Source: Actinomycetes bacterium (GTDB taxonomy: Bacteria > Actinomycetota > Acidimicrobiia > Acidimicrobiales > Palsa-688). Taken from it: a stretch of DNA of 64,000 nt. Shown here one piece after another: positions 24,324-35,301 of this stretch. The position numbers and the translations under genes are program-made. The stretch spans positions 124,001 through 188,000 of the forward strand of contig JAKBAM010000001.1 in assembly GCA_021809105.1 (NCBI GenBank), in the 5' to 3' direction. Positions within the stretch are counted from its first letter, which is position 1. The number at the start of each line of letters is the position of its first letter. The notes beneath the pieces are model-generated. The model saw only the letters and a list, made by a program, of their open reading frames with translations, made no database searches and had not been told where the DNA came from.

Positions 24324-27300
24324 TCAGGTCCGCGGGATCTCCCGGTCTTCGAAGGTCTCGATGATGTCGCCCTCGCGAAGGTCCTGGTTGTTGGTTAACC
24401 CGATGCCACACTCGAAGTTTTCGTGTACTTCTCGCACGTCTTCCTTGAAACGTCGCAGCGACGTGACGGCGCCCTTCCAGATGATGACACCGTCTCGGAG
24501 GAACCGGACCTTCGAGCCGCGGGTGATGACGCCGGAACGGACATAGCACCCGGCGATGGCACCGATGCGCGGCACCCGGAAGATCTCGCGCACCTCGGCC
24601 TCGCCAGTGATGACCTCCTCGAACTCGGGGGCCAGCATCCCGACCATCGCGCTCTCGATGTCTTCGATTAGCTTGTAGATGATCTCGTAGGTGCGGATCT
24701 CGACGTCTTGGTTGCCAGCAAGGTCACGGGCACCGCGGTCGGGACGGACGTTGAAGCCGATGATCGTGGCATTGGACGCCGCAGCAAGGCTGACATCGTT
24801 CTCGGTGATACCACCTACTGCCCGGTGTACGAACGAGAGCTTCACCTCCTCGCGCTCCAGCTTGCGCAGGCTCTCGGTCACCGCCTCGAGAGAGCCCTGC
24901 ATATCGGCCTTCAGGACCAAGTTGAGAGTGGCGGTCTCCCCGCGCTGTATCTGCTCGAAGATATCCTCGAGCTTGGCGCCTGTACCCGTCGCGGACGAAG
25001 TCCGTCGCTGGTCTGCGGCGCGGTAGCGCTCCTCGCGCTGCTCGGCGATGTCGCGAGCAGTCTTGGGCTTGTCGGTCACACGGAACTCGTCACCGGCCGC
25101 GGGCACGTTGTCGAAGCCGAGGACCTGCACGGGCATGGACGGGGCGGATTCCTTGAGGTTGTCGCCCTTGTCGTCGATGAGGGCCTTGACCCGGCCCCAG
25201 GCCGCACCGGCCACAACCGGGTCGCCGACCCGCAGGGTGCCGTTTTGGACCAGGACCGTCGCTACCGGACCACGGCCCGGGTCCAAGTTTGCTTCCAGCA
25301 CAGTGCCCCGAGCTCGACCCTCCGGGTTGGCGACGAGCTCCTCCAGCTCGGCAACGACCAGGACCTGCTCGAGGAGGTCGTCGATGCCCAAGTTCTGGAG
25401 GGCTGAGATCTGCACCATGATCGTGTCGCCGCCCCACGATTCGGGGACGAGCCCCTGCTCGGAGAGCTGCTGCATGACCCGGTTGGGGTCGGAGTCCTCC
25501 CGGTCCACCTTGTTTAGGGCCACGATGATCGGGACGTCGGCCGCCTTCGCATGGTTGAGGGCTTCGACGGTCTGGGGCATTACGCCGTCGTCGGCCGCCA
25601 CCACCAGGATGACGATGTCGGTCACCTCGGCGCCGCGAGCCCGCATGGCGGTGAACGCCTCGTGGCCCGGGGTGTCGATGAACGTCAGGGGCTGCTCCTG
25701 GTACACGACCTGGTAAGCGCCGATGTGCTGGGTGATGCCGCCCGCCTCGTCTGCAACCACGTTGGTGGCGCGGATCCGGTCGAGGAGGAGCGTCTTGCCG
25801 TGGTCGACATGACCCATGACCGTGATCACGGGCGGACGAGCCCTCAGGTCGTCATCGTCCTCTTCTTCGTCGTCGAAGTACTTGGCCTGGAGCTCCGCTT
25901 CCTTCTCCTCGCCAGGGTCGACGAGGCGGATGACCGCGCTGACCTCGGCCGCGAACAGCTCGATCATGTCGTCGGAGAGGGACTGGGTGGTGGTGACCAT
26001 CTCACCCTGTTGGAACAGGAACCGAACCACGTCAGCACCCGACCGGTTGAGCTTGGGACCCAGCTCCTGGGCCGTAGAGCCCCGCTCCACGATGACCTCA
26101 CCCTCGGGCACCGGAGCGTTGGACGCCGTGTAGGTGGTCAGCTCCTGCGCTTCGAGCTCTTCGATGTTGCGACGACGACGCCGGCCAGGCCGACGGCCGC
26201 CGGCGCGTCCCCGGCCGCCGCCGAATGGAGGTCCGCCGCGACCGCCGGGGGCGCCCCCACCAGGGCCACCTCTCGTCCCGCCCGCCGGCGCTCCGGGACG
26301 GGAGAACCCGCCGCCGGGGCCTGGGGTGCTGCGGGGCCCGCTGAACCCGCCCGGTCGACCACCACCCGGTGAAGGGCGACCTGCGCCAGGACCAGCCGGT
26401 CGACCGGCACCCACACCTGCCCCGGGCCCGCGGGGACGTCCGGGCGGCGGGGGTATCGGCTTGCCGGACTGGGATACCGGAGGTCGGCGCATGCCCGGGG
26501 GTGGCGGGATCGGCTTACCGGACTGGGAGACGGGAGGGGCGCCCGGACCCGGGGGCGGGACGGGAGCCGGCCTGCCACCGGCCGCGGCCATGGGCCCGCG
26601 CGGGGAAGGCCCAGGAGGGGGGGAGCCGGCGGGAGCCACTGCGGACCCCTGGACCGACGGCGCTGCCGGCGCACGCCCGTGAGCGAGCGAGCCATCGGGG
26701 GCGGTGCGGGCGGGCGGTGCGCCTACGACGGTGGGCGGAGCGCTGGCGGCTGCCGGCGCGATCGCGGGCCTGGGCGGCGAACCGGCGGCAGGCTGGGCTG
26801 GCGGCGCTCCCGGGACAAGCCTCCCTGCCGCGGGAGCCGAGGGTGGGCGCGGTGGGCGCGGAGCACCGGGGACCGGGGCCTTGACCGCCGGAGGCGGAGC
26901 TGCCGGAGCCGCCGGAGGCGGAGCTGCCGGAGCCGCCGGAGGCGGAGCTGCCGGAGCCGCCGGAGGCGGAGCTGCCGGGGGCGGAGCTGAGGGCGGAGGC
27001 ACCGAGGGCCCTCCAGCGGGAGCCGTCGGTAGCGGAGGCCGAGAGGAGACGGGCCCGGGTGCGCCAGGCAGGGGCGCGCCAGCGGCAGGCGCAGAGGGAG
27101 CCGGTACCGCTGGCGCCGAAGGGACCGAGGCGGTGGGTGACGCCACGCTGGGCACAGCAGCGGCGGGCGCGGCCTTGTCGGCAGGCGCGCTCCCCGACTC
27201 TTCCGCCGGCTGCACGTCGCGCCGCAAGCCCTCCCGGTCGGCCTTGCGGCGGACGCGATCGGCCTGTTGGTCCTCGATGCTCGAGGAGTGGCTCTTGACG

Positions 27301-27392
27301 CCGATACCCAGGGAAACACTGAGGTCGAGCGCTTCTTTGTTGGTGAGGCCGAGCTCGCGTGCCAGCTCGTAGACCCGGATCTTCTTCGCCAA
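24324..27392 (-). CDS. infB: Translation initiation factor IF-2
   Basis: 1022 aa GTPase delivering fMet-tRNA to the 30S subunit. Residues 1-55 are the IF2 N-domain ([20 protein letters not shown]). Residues about 70-410 are a Pro/Ala/Gly-rich disordered region with repeats. The GTPase core has G1 GHVDHGKT, G3 DTPGHEAF, G4 NKVD, followed by domains II, III and the C-terminal fMet-tRNA-binding domain ([19 protein letters not shown]). The start is TTG at 27392. The linker is encoded partly by 24-bp tandem repeats (26887-26982). Confidence 0.96.
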   Translation of the reverse strand: MAKKIRVYELARELGLTNKEALDLSVSLGIGVKSHSSSIEDQQADRVRRKADREGLRRDVQPAEESGSAPADKAAPAAAVPSVASPTASVPSAPAVPAPSAPAAGAPLPGAPGPVSSRPPLPTAPAGGPSVPPPSAPPPAAPPPAAPAAPPPAAPAAPPPAAPAAPPPAVKAPVPGAPRPPRPPSAPAAGRLVPGAPPAQPAAGSPPRPAIAPAAASAPPTVVGAPPARTAPDGSLAHGRAPAAPSVQGSAVAPAGSPPPGPSPRGPMAAAGGRPAPVPPPGPGAPPVSQSGKPIPPPPGMRRPPVSQSGKPIPPPPGRPRGPGAGVGAGRPAGPGAGRPSPGGGRPGGFSGPRSTPGPGGGFSRPGAPAGGTRGGPGGGAPGGRGGPPFGGGRGRAGGRRPGRRRRRNIEELEAQELTTYTASNAPVPEGEVIVERGSTAQELGPKLNRSGADVVRFLFQQGEMVTTTQSLSDDMIELFAAEVSAVIRLVDPGEEKEAELQAKYFDDEEEDDDDLRARPPVITVMGHVDHGKTLLLDRIRATNVVADEAGGITQHIGAYQVVYQEQPLTFIDTPGHEAFTAMRARGAEVTDIVILVVAADDGVMPQTVEALNHAKAADVPIIVALNKVDREDSDPNRVMQQLSEQGLVPESWGGDTIMVQISALQNLGIDDLLEQVLVVAELEELVANPEGRARGTVLEANLDPGRGPVATVLVQNGTLRVGDPVVAGAAWGRVKALIDDKGDNLKESAPSMPVQVLGFDNVPAAGDEFRVTDKPKTARDIAEQREERYRAADQRRTSSATGTGAKLEDIFEQIQRGETATLNLVLKADMQGSLEAVTESLRKLEREEVKLSFVHRAVGGITENDVSLAAASNATIIGFNVRPDRGARDLAGNQDVEIRTYEIIYKLIEDIESAMVGMLAPEFEEVITGEAEVREIFRVPRIGAIAGCYVRSGVITRGSKVRFLRDGVIIWKGAVTSLRRFKEDVREVHENFECGIGLTNNQDLREGDIIETFEDREIPRT
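26445..26535 (-). repeat. Duplicated segment in infB linker
   Basis: Encodes [15 protein letters not shown] twice in a row within the IF2 linker. The two DNA copies are diverged at silent positions, so the duplication is older than the 24-bp array further upstream in the gene. Confidence 0.7.
26887..26982 (-). repeat. 24-bp tandem array in infB (4 copies)
   Basis: Units at 26887, 26911, 26935 and 26959; the first three are identical and the fourth differs in its last bases. They encode an Ala/Pro octapeptide (PPAAPAAP-type) in the disordered IF2 linker. In-frame unit length means copy-number change would alter linker length without a frameshift. Confidence 0.9.
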
Positions 27393-27730
27393 GTTGCTAG
27401 GTCAGTCCCTTCTCGGTGACGCCGCGCCCGGAGCGGGAGCGTCGTCCATCCTCTCACGTTCTTGCTGTGTCGTACGCAGCGCCCCGCCGGCACCAATCGG
27501 AATCGGCGTGCGGAGAGCCCGGGAGAACCCATTGCGCCGCTCGGCGACCTCTACGCACGAGGTCAGCGGCGGTCCTCCGGGAAGCTCGGCACAGAGCCAT
27601 GCACCCCGGCCGGGACCCGGTCCGAGGACCAGGTTACCCCCAGCAGCCAACCCGACCCGGACTAGTTCGGCAATCCCCCGCCGGCTACGGCACCCGACGC
27701 ATGTGCGAACGGGTCCGGCAACTCGCGCGG

Positions 27731-28977
<1,247 letters not shown>

Positions 28978-28981
<4 letters not shown>

Positions 28982-29676
28982 GGCGTGGCGTCCTTGGATG
29001 GGGAAGGGGCAGAGGATCGTGAGATAGCGGAGGAGGGAGACGGCGTGGGCGTCGGGCCGGTGGCCTCGCCGGGGGCCGCCGGGGCGGGCTTCGAGCCGGC
29101 GTCAGCGAGTCCCACCTCGGCGACCCCCACGTCGGCGAGACCCACGTCGGCGCGCCCGGCCTTGGCGAGCTTGGGCGCCGCTTTGCGGGAGGGCTTTCCG
29201 GTCTTCGGGGTCGGGCCCCACACCAGCACCGTCTTGGCCCGGTCGATCACCTGGTAGGGCACGGCGAGGGCGACCGCGTCCGCCTTGGCGTCGTCGAGGG
29301 CGATGAGGATGCCATCGGCCTCCACGGCGTGGAGCGTGCCGTGCAGGCGCCGGCTGCCGGCTACCGGCTGGGTGGTCTTGACCGACACCGGCTGGCCGAC
29401 GTAGCGGCGGTAGTGCTCAGGGATGCGAAGGGTCCGCTCCACGCCGGGGCTGGAGACCTCCAGCTGATAGGTGTCGGGGGGGACCAGGTCGGGGCGCTCG
29501 TCGAGCAGCGGGGAGAGGGTGGCGCTGGCTGCGGAAAGGGCGTCGAGATCGACGCCACCGGGGCGGTCGACGAGGATACGAAGGAAGTCGGCACCGACCT
29601 CGACGTCCCACAGCTCCAGGCCGGCGGCCGCGAGAGGTGACTCGGCCAGGTCACGGATGGCTTCAGCCGGACCCAT
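28978..29676 (-). CDS. rimP: Ribosome maturation factor RimP
   Basis: 232 aa, longer than the usual 150-180. The N-terminal RimP domain (about 1-80, ELWDVEVGADFLRILVDRPGG, LEVSSPGVERTLRIPEHYRR) and Sm-like C-domain (85-150) are normal; the last 80 residues are a low-complexity tail with a five-residue repeat around ADVGLADVGVAEVG. Helps assemble the 30S subunit. ATG at 29676 has AGGAGGT upstream. First gene of rimP-nusA-ylxR-infB. Confidence 0.9.
29101..29152 (-). repeat. 15-bp tandem repeat in the rimP tail
   Basis: About 3.5 units of a 15-bp sequence (core CCCACGTCGGCGA on the plus strand) encoding the pentapeptide series ADVG(L/V) in the RimP C-terminal extension. Confidence 0.75.
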
Positions 29677-29703
29677 CACCACCTCCTCGTCGTCAAGGTC
29701 CGC

Positions 29704-29763
29704 AAACAAAAGCGTGGGCCCTGGGATCCTGCCGGCAGTCCGACCGGGAGCCCTCACCCACGC
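29704..29763 (-). terminator. Terminator-like hairpin ahead of rimP-nusA (or proS terminator)
   Basis: Minus strand: GCGTGGG (29763-29757) pairs with CCCACGC (29718-29712), with GC-rich inner sequence including the palindrome CTGCCGGCAG, then TTTTGTTT at 29711-29704. This is the best intrinsic-terminator signature in the window. It lies between proS (stop 29895) and rimP (ATG 29676), so it can end the proS message, act as an attenuator for the nusA operon, or both. Confidence 0.65.
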
Positions 29764-29894
29764 CTCCACAACAGCCGCCCTTGTTGGGCGCGGTCGTGAA
29801 GTATAGCCGCGCGAGGGCCTCGAACAGGCCGCGACGGCCCGCACCCGCCGACCCGGACCGGAGCGTCAGGCGAGCCCCGGCGTCGCCCCCGACG

Positions 29895-31322
29895 TCAGTA
29901 CGCCTTGGCCACCACTGCTCGCAGGCCCGGCTCGGGCGTCCCGCCGTCGTCGGGCGCGGCGTCGGTGGCCAGCGAACCGTCCGGCCGTTGGAGGCAGCGG
30001 ACGCTCAGCCCGCTGGCCGCCAGGGTGGCCTCCCCCGACGCGCCGACCAGCTCCCAGGGAACCACCGCGAACCCGTCCTCGGCGGCGGCCGGGACGTCTT
30101 CGATGGAGGCGACGACCGTGGTCCGGGCTTCTCGCTGCGCCAGCGCGGACGACAGCAGATCGGCTTGCGCCGACACCAGGTCTGCGGCTACTTCGGAGGC
30201 GACGCCAGCGAGGGGAACCGCCCGCTTGGTCCCGTTGTCTCTCCGGACCAGGGTCACGTTGCCCTCGGCGAGGTCGCGGGGCCCGACCTCGACGCGCACC
30301 GGGACGCCCTTCAGCTCCCAGTCGACCGCACGGCGCCCGAACGACACGTCGGTGCGGTCGTCGAGACGGACCCGGTGGCCGCCGGCGCGCAGCTCCGCTA
30401 CCAGCGCGTCGGCTGCAGCGTGGACCGCTTCGTCGTCGCGGATGACCAAGACGATCACCTCGACTGGGGCGAGGGCCGGGGGGAGGCGCAGGCCGCGGTC
30501 GTCGCCGTGGGCCATGATCAGCGCGCCGATCATGCGGGTCGACGCGCCCCACGACGTCTGCCACGCGTACTGCTGCGCGCCGATCTCATCGGAGAACTGG
30601 ATCTCGAACGCCTTGGCGAAGTTCTGCCCCAGCTCGTGGCTGGTGCCCATCTGCAGGGCCTTCCCGTCGCCCATCATCCCCTCGCAGGTCCACGTCTGGG
30701 TGGCGCCGGCGAAGCGCTCCCGGGCGGTCTTGTGCCCTACCAGCACCGGGATGGCGAGGACGTCGACCATGGTCTGCAGGTAGACGTCGGCGAGGATCTG
30801 AAGGGCGTAGGCCCCGGCGTCGGCCTCGGTGGCATGCGCGGTGTGGCCTTCTTGCCACAAGAACTCGGAGGTCCGCAGGAACAGGCGGGGGCGGAGCTCC
30901 CAGCGCACCACGTTGGCCCACTGGTTGACGAGGATGGGCAGGTCCCGGTAGCTCTGCACCCATTTGGCGATGAAGCTGTTGACGACCGTCTCGGAGGTCG
31001 GGCGGACCACGACCGGTTCCTCGAGTTGCTTGCCCCCGCCGTGGGTGACCACCGCCAGTTCGGGGCTGAACCCCTCGACGTGCTCGGCTTCGCGCTGCAG
31101 GTAGGACTGGGGGATGAGCAGCGGGAAATAGGCGTTCTCGGCGCCGGCGTCTTTGATCCGCCGGTCCATCTCGGCCTGCAAGCGCTCCCAGATCGCGTAA
31201 CCCCACGGCCGGATGACCATCGTGCCCCGCACCGGGCCGTTGTCGGCCAGTTCGGCGCGGGCGATGACGTCTTGGTACCAGCGGGGGAAGTCCGTGGCGC
31301 GTGGGGTGAGCGGCGAGGCCAT
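29895..31322 (-). CDS. proS: Prolyl-tRNA synthetase, archaeal/eukaryotic type
   Basis: 475 aa class II synthetase. The short form without the bacterial insertion (editing) domain; motif 2 region VRWELRPRLFLRTSEFLWQE and motif 3 region with GALIMAHGDDRGLRLPP. Like the archaeal-type enzymes it ends in a Tyr (VAKAY). Charges tRNAPro. ATG at 31322 matches the family start (ASPLTPRATDFPRWYQDVI). It occupies the slot between ispG and rimP where a bacterial-type proS is common in Actinomycetota. Confidence 0.93.
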   Translation of the reverse strand: MASPLTPRATDFPRWYQDVIARAELADNGPVRGTMVIRPWGYAIWERLQAEMDRRIKDAGAENAYFPLLIPQSYLQREAEHVEGFSPELAVVTHGGGKQLEEPVVVRPTSETVVNSFIAKWVQSYRDLPILVNQWANVVRWELRPRLFLRTSEFLWQEGHTAHATEADAGAYALQILADVYLQTMVDVLAIPVLVGHKTARERFAGATQTWTCEGMMGDGKALQMGTSHELGQNFAKAFEIQFSDEIGAQQYAWQTSWGASTRMIGALIMAHGDDRGLRLPPALAPVEVIVLVIRDDEAVHAAADALVAELRAGGHRVRLDDRTDVSFGRRAVDWELKGVPVRVEVGPRDLAEGNVTLVRRDNGTKRAVPLAGVASEVAADLVSAQADLLSSALAQREARTTVVASIEDVPAAAEDGFAVVPWELVGASGEATLAASGLSVRCLQRPDGSLATDAAPDDGGTPEPGLRAVVAKAY

Positions 31323-31342
31323 GGCCCGAGAAGCTACAGCGG

Positions 31343-31368
31343 TTGGGAAAACGGGCGCCGCGGCGCCC
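31343..31368 (-). terminator. Intrinsic terminator after the Eis-like gene
   Basis: A perfect 16-bp palindrome GGGCGCCGCGGCGCCC (31353-31368) can fold with a 4-base loop; on the minus strand it is followed by GTTTTCCC. It begins 12 bases past the Eis-like stop and separates that gene from proS. Confidence 0.65.
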
Positions 31369-31380
31369 AGCCGAGCCGAC

Positions 31381-32637
31381 TCAAAAGCCGGTGCCCGAGA
31401 ACGGCCCCGGCACCGTCGCGAACAGCCGGTCGGCAACGGCGGCGGCGCCGGCCCGCTCCTCGTCCAGGCGCCCCGCGGCGGCCAGGGTGGTGGCGTTGAC
31501 GCCTCCCAGGTACAGGGCCCCCAGCTCGGCGAGCCCGATGCGCACGTCGGTCGCGTCGCCGGGGCCGGCGGGCGAGCACGACACGCCGTCGGGGCCGGCG
31601 TCGAGAACCCAGCGCCCTGCCGCGGGGTCGGGCCGGTCGTCGAGCGCGGCGACGTCGAGCCTCGCGACGTCGAGCACCAGGCGGCCGGGCTGGTGGTAGG
31701 CGCGGGCGGTGAGGGAGGCGGGGGTGTCGAGGACCCGGATCCAGAGGAAGTCTTCTATGCGGGTGGTGCGTACCCCGCGCGGCTCGGCCAGCCGGTAACG
31801 GATCGGGTCGTCGAGCGGGCGGGGGAAAGCTGTGATCTCGTCGACCAGGTCGAGGTCGAGCACGAAACGCCAGAGGGCGGCCTCGATTTCGGGGTTCTCG
31901 GCGTAGAGGTCCCGGACCTCGACCCGTCCCGGGGTGCCGGTGCGCGAGTCGCGCTCTTTGCCGCGGTAGGCGACGAACCCGCCGTCGGTCACCGCGTACA
32001 TGCGGGCGCTCATCCCGCCCCGGTACGACGGGAGGTCCCGGATCAGCCCGGACCAGGTCGCGTCGTTGCGCGACACGTCGCCGGCTCGGCGCCGGCGCAG
32101 CCGGTCGTGAAGGTCAGGGAGCACCTTGGCCGCTTTCTCCGGATCGAGAAGCTCGATCGGGACGGGGGCGGGGTGCAGGTCGTGGCGGAAGGCTTTCTGG
32201 CGTACGTCGATGGCCACCGCCGCGGCGGAGGTGGCCAGCCCGAAGCCGAACCGCCCGTAGATGTGGGACTCCGATGCCAGGAGTCCGGCGAAGGCCTCGC
32301 CCCGCTCGCGGGCGTGGTCGAGCATCGTCGTCATCATCCGCCGTAACAGGCCCTGCCGGCGGTGGGTGGGGTGGACCCCGACGCCGCTGACCGCTGCGAA
32401 GGGCACCGCCGGGCAGTCCTCCCCGACCGGGCCGGGGACGGTCACGTCGCGGGAGAACACGCAGCAGTTGCCGACGACGCGGCCTCGGTCTTCGGCTAGC
32501 CACGCACGGGCCAGCTCCAGGTGGGGGGTCCAGTGGGCGACGGCATCCTCGTTGCCGGCCTCCAAGAACGGCACGGTCGCGGACCGGGCGAACGCCGCCT
32601 GCTCACCGTCGCGCATGGCTCGTATCTCAGCTGGCAT
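31381..32637 (-). CDS. Eis-like GNAT N-acetyltransferase with SCP2-like C-terminal domain
   Basis: 418 aa. The N-terminal GNAT core has the acetyl-CoA loop VSGVGVHPTHRRQGLLRRMM (V-x-V-x2-x-R-R-x-G type) and the Eis-type YGRFGFGLAT segment carrying the Tyr used as general acid. A second degenerate GNAT domain and an SCP2-like domain follow, ending in the family's C-terminal Phe (GTGF), whose carboxylate acts in catalysis. Known relatives acetylate aminoglycosides and lysines at several positions. The start is ATG 32637. Unusual neighbour for ispG and proS; it has its own terminator, so it may be a separate unit. Confidence 0.85.
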   Translation of the reverse strand: MPAEIRAMRDGEQAAFARSATVPFLEAGNEDAVAHWTPHLELARAWLAEDRGRVVGNCCVFSRDVTVPGPVGEDCPAVPFAAVSGVGVHPTHRRQGLLRRMMTTMLDHARERGEAFAGLLASESHIYGRFGFGLATSAAAVAIDVRQKAFRHDLHPAPVPIELLDPEKAAKVLPDLHDRLRRRRAGDVSRNDATWSGLIRDLPSYRGGMSARMYAVTDGGFVAYRGKERDSRTGTPGRVEVRDLYAENPEIEAALWRFVLDLDLVDEITAFPRPLDDPIRYRLAEPRGVRTTRIEDFLWIRVLDTPASLTARAYHQPGRLVLDVARLDVAALDDRPDPAAGRWVLDAGPDGVSCSPAGPGDATDVRIGLAELGALYLGGVNATTLAAAGRLDEERAGAAAVADRLFATVPGPFSGTGF

Positions 32638-32685
32638 GCCGGCCAGTATCGCTGCCGGAGCGGGGCCGGCGACGACCTATTTGGC

Positions 32686-33918
32686 TTAGTCGTTCCTGCG
32701 CTCGTCGAGGTGCTTGTCGATCAACTGGACCTTGGCCTCGCTGTTGTTGGCGTCGGCTCCCTTGTCGTCCAAGAGGGCTAGGCGATCCTTCTCGGCCTCG
32801 GCCGCGGCACCCGAGTCGGCAGCGGCCAGGCGGGCCGCGACCCCCTCCTTGACCAGCCTTTCGGCCTCGTCGACGAGCGCTGCCACCATCTCGTCCTCGG
32901 GTACGACTCGAACGATCTGTCCCTGGATGAAGAGGTGGCCGCGGTGCTTGCCCGCTGCGATCCCCAGATCGGCGCTGCGGGCCTCACCGGGCCCGTTGAC
33001 CACGCAACCCATGACCGCCACCTGCAAGGGGATCTGCTTACCCTCCAGGGCATCCATGGCTTCCTGCGCCACCTTGTAGACGTCGATCTCCGCCCGCCCG
33101 CAAGCCGGGCAGGCGATCAGGTCGACGTTCTTGCGCTCCCTCAGACCAAGCGCCTCGAGAAGGACCCGGCCCGCCCGGGCCTCCTCGACAGGGTCCGCGG
33201 TGAGCGAGAAGCGGATGGTGTCGCCGATCCCCTCCGAGAGAAGGGTCCCGATGCCCGCCGTGCCCTTGACGAGCCCCGCCGGTGGCGGGCCGGCCTCGGT
33301 CACGCCCAGATGCAGCGGGTGATCGGTGACCTCGGAGAGCTGGCGGTAGGCCTCGATCATCAAAGGCACGTTGGACGCCTTCACCGAGATCTTGACATCC
33401 TCGAACCCGACCTCGCCGAACAGGCTGAGCTCGATCTGGGCTGACTCCACCAAGGCCTCGGGCGTTGCCTTGCCATATTTCTTGTAGAGACGGGGGTCGA
33501 GGGAGCCGGCATTGACGCCGATGCGGATCGGAACGCTGCGATCCTTCGCCTCCTTGGCCACCAGCTTGATCTCCTCCGACTTGCGGAGGTTCCCAGGGTT
33601 GAGGCGCAGGCAATCGACCCCGGCATCGAGGGCAGCCAGCGCCATCTCCACGTGGAAGTGGATGTCGGCCACTATCGGGACCGGGCTGCGGGGCACGATG
33701 CGGGCGAGGCCCTCGGCTGCCGCCTTCTCGTTGCACGTGCAGCGCACTATGTCGGCGCCGGCGGCGCTCAGAGCGTAGATCTGCGCCAACGTGCCCTCGA
33801 CGTCGGCGGTCTTGGTGATGGTCATCGACTGCACTGTCACGGGAGCGCCACCCCCTACCGGGACGGTGCCGACCATGACCTGGCGGGTGGGACGGCGGGG
33901 GTACCTGATGTCTGGCAT
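32686..33918 (-). CDS. ispG: 4-hydroxy-3-methylbut-2-enyl-diphosphate synthase
   Basis: 410 aa [4Fe-4S] enzyme of the MEP pathway, converting MEcPP to HMBPP. Cluster cysteines are visible in ACPACGRAEID and MGCVVNGPGEA; the TIM-barrel half carries VQSMTITKTADV and RLNPGNLRKSEE. Length is normal for the bacterial form, with a charged C-terminal tail of about 45 residues. Forms the usual dxr-rseP-ispG cluster; gap to rseP is 57 bases. Confidence 0.95.
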   Translation of the reverse strand: MPDIRYPRRPTRQVMVGTVPVGGGAPVTVQSMTITKTADVEGTLAQIYALSAAGADIVRCTCNEKAAAEGLARIVPRSPVPIVADIHFHVEMALAALDAGVDCLRLNPGNLRKSEEIKLVAKEAKDRSVPIRIGVNAGSLDPRLYKKYGKATPEALVESAQIELSLFGEVGFEDVKISVKASNVPLMIEAYRQLSEVTDHPLHLGVTEAGPPPAGLVKGTAGIGTLLSEGIGDTIRFSLTADPVEEARAGRVLLEALGLRERKNVDLIACPACGRAEIDVYKVAQEAMDALEGKQIPLQVAVMGCVVNGPGEARSADLGIAAGKHRGHLFIQGQIVRVVPEDEMVAALVDEAERLVKEGVAARLAAADSGAAAEAEKDRLALLDDKGADANNSEAKVQLIDKHLDERRND

Positions 33919-33975
33919 CGCCTCGCAATGCTACCGGCGGACCACTGATTCGACCGGCAGCGCCAGGCAGGCGAA

Positions 33976-35301
33976 TCAGGCGACCAGGTCGCGGATGTCG
34001 AGGAAGAGCGACGTGGCCCCGAGGAAGACGATGGCCACCAAGGCCAGGTAGAACAGCGGCACCAGCTTGCCCACGTCGGCTTGGTATCGCCGGCCCCGGA
34101 TCCGGCTGCGCACGCCCTCGTAGACGGCGATCGCCACGTGGCCGCCATCGAGAGGCAGTAACGGGATCAGGTTGAAGATTCCGAGCGACAGGTTGATCAC
34201 GGCGAGCAGCCACAACACCGTCGGCAGGCCGTTGCGACCCGCCTGGTGGAACAGCTGGACCACCTTGACCGGCGACGCGAAGCGCACGCTGTTCGGCGAA
34301 AGGCTGTCGGCGGCCTTCTGGCTGCTCAGCATGTGGGCGTAGTCGGCGATGCCATGGAAGGTGACCAGGCGTCCCAGGGCGTGGATCGTGAGCGCCGAGA
34401 CGTGTACCCAGGCCCCACCGGCGTGACTGATCGACGCTCCCAGGCTCCCGTGGACGAGGACCGATGGCTGGATCTCGATGCCGAGGAAGCCAGTTGGCGT
34501 GGTGACCTTGGGCATCGCGATTGTCCCAGCACCCAGCGGCTTGACCTTGGACAGGTCGACGGGGGTCGGATACAGGTTGACCAACCGACCGCCCCGCTGC
34601 ACGGTCACGTCGATGGTGTGTCCGGGCCGCGCCTTGATGTACCCGCTCACCTGGTTCCACGTGGCGAAGTGATGCCCGTCGACCGCGACGATCCGGTCAC
34701 CGAGCTTGAAGCCGGCCTGCTGAGCCGGGCTGGCGCCAGTGGTGAGACCGTCGATCCCGACGATCCTGGCGTTGCCGGGGATCGCAGGCGGGGCCAGGTA
34801 GTTGGCCTGGTCCCCGGTCCAGAAGAACATCGAGAAGAGCACGACGATGGCGATCAAGAAGTGCATCGCCGAACCTGCCAATGCAACCGACAGGCGCCGC
34901 GCCACCGACTTCTGGCGGTAGGTGCGGGGCTCGTCGGCCGGATCGACATCCTCGAGATTGTTCATGCCGATGATCCGGCAGTAGCCGCCGAGCGGGAGAG
35001 CTTTGACCCCGTAGTCGGTCTCCCCACGTCGCACCGACCAAAGGCGCGGACCGAACCCTACGAAGAACTCGGTCACTTTGATGCCGGCGGACTTCGCCGC
35101 GACGAAGTGCCCGAGCTCATGCAGCACGATGCAGAGCAGCAGGGCTCCGACGAGCAGCACGGTCTCGCCGATCCCTGCCAAGAACCCGACCGCGATGATC
35201 GCCACCGCGACCAGGACCAGCCGGGCCAGCGCCGCCCGCTCCCCCCCCGACGACGGCTCGCCCACCTCCGGCGCGGGGAGTGCGTCCAGGTGGGTGGTCA
35301 A
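33976..35301 (-). CDS. rseP: Site-2 protease, RseP/RIP-type zinc metalloprotease
   Basis: 441 aa membrane protease. The zinc motif HELGH is in VLHELGHFVAAKSAG within the first or second membrane segment; the third ligand is in LLPLDGGHVAIAVYEG near the C-terminus; a PDZ domain (AQQAGFKLGDRIVAVDG) lies between. It cleaves membrane-bound anti-sigma factors or signal-peptide remnants. The start is TTG at 35301, overlapping the dxr stop as TTGA. Four hydrophobic segments. Confidence 0.93.
   Translation of the reverse strand: MTTHLDALPAPEVGEPSSGGERAALARLVLVAVAIIAVGFLAGIGETVLLVGALLLCIVLHELGHFVAAKSAGIKVTEFFVGFGPRLWSVRRGETDYGVKALPLGGYCRIIGMNNLEDVDPADEPRTYRQKSVARRLSVALAGSAMHFLIAIVVLFSMFFWTGDQANYLAPPAIPGNARIVGIDGLTTGASPAQQAGFKLGDRIVAVDGHHFATWNQVSGYIKARPGHTIDVTVQRGGRLVNLYPTPVDLSKVKPLGAGTIAMPKVTTPTGFLGIEIQPSVLVHGSLGASISHAGGAWVHVSALTIHALGRLVTFHGIADYAHMLSSQKAADSLSPNSVRFASPVKVVQLFHQAGRNGLPTVLWLLAVINLSLGIFNLIPLLPLDGGHVAIAVYEGVRSRIRGRRYQADVGKLVPLFYLALVAIVFLGATSLFLDIRDLVA

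Noticed and set aside
26887-26982. Regular 24-bp repeats considered as a CRISPR array
   Set aside because: Units are contiguous with no unique spacers and lie in frame inside infB.
29637-31499. 620-codon open frame on the plus strand opposite proS and rimP
   Set aside because: Antisense shadow of high-GC genes: no family resemblance, His/Gly/Arg-rich composition, and it spans the gap between two well-supported genes.
33038-34660. 540-codon minus-strand frame across ispG and rseP
   Set aside because: Out-of-frame reading of two recognised genes, Arg/Gly/His-rich; no domain.
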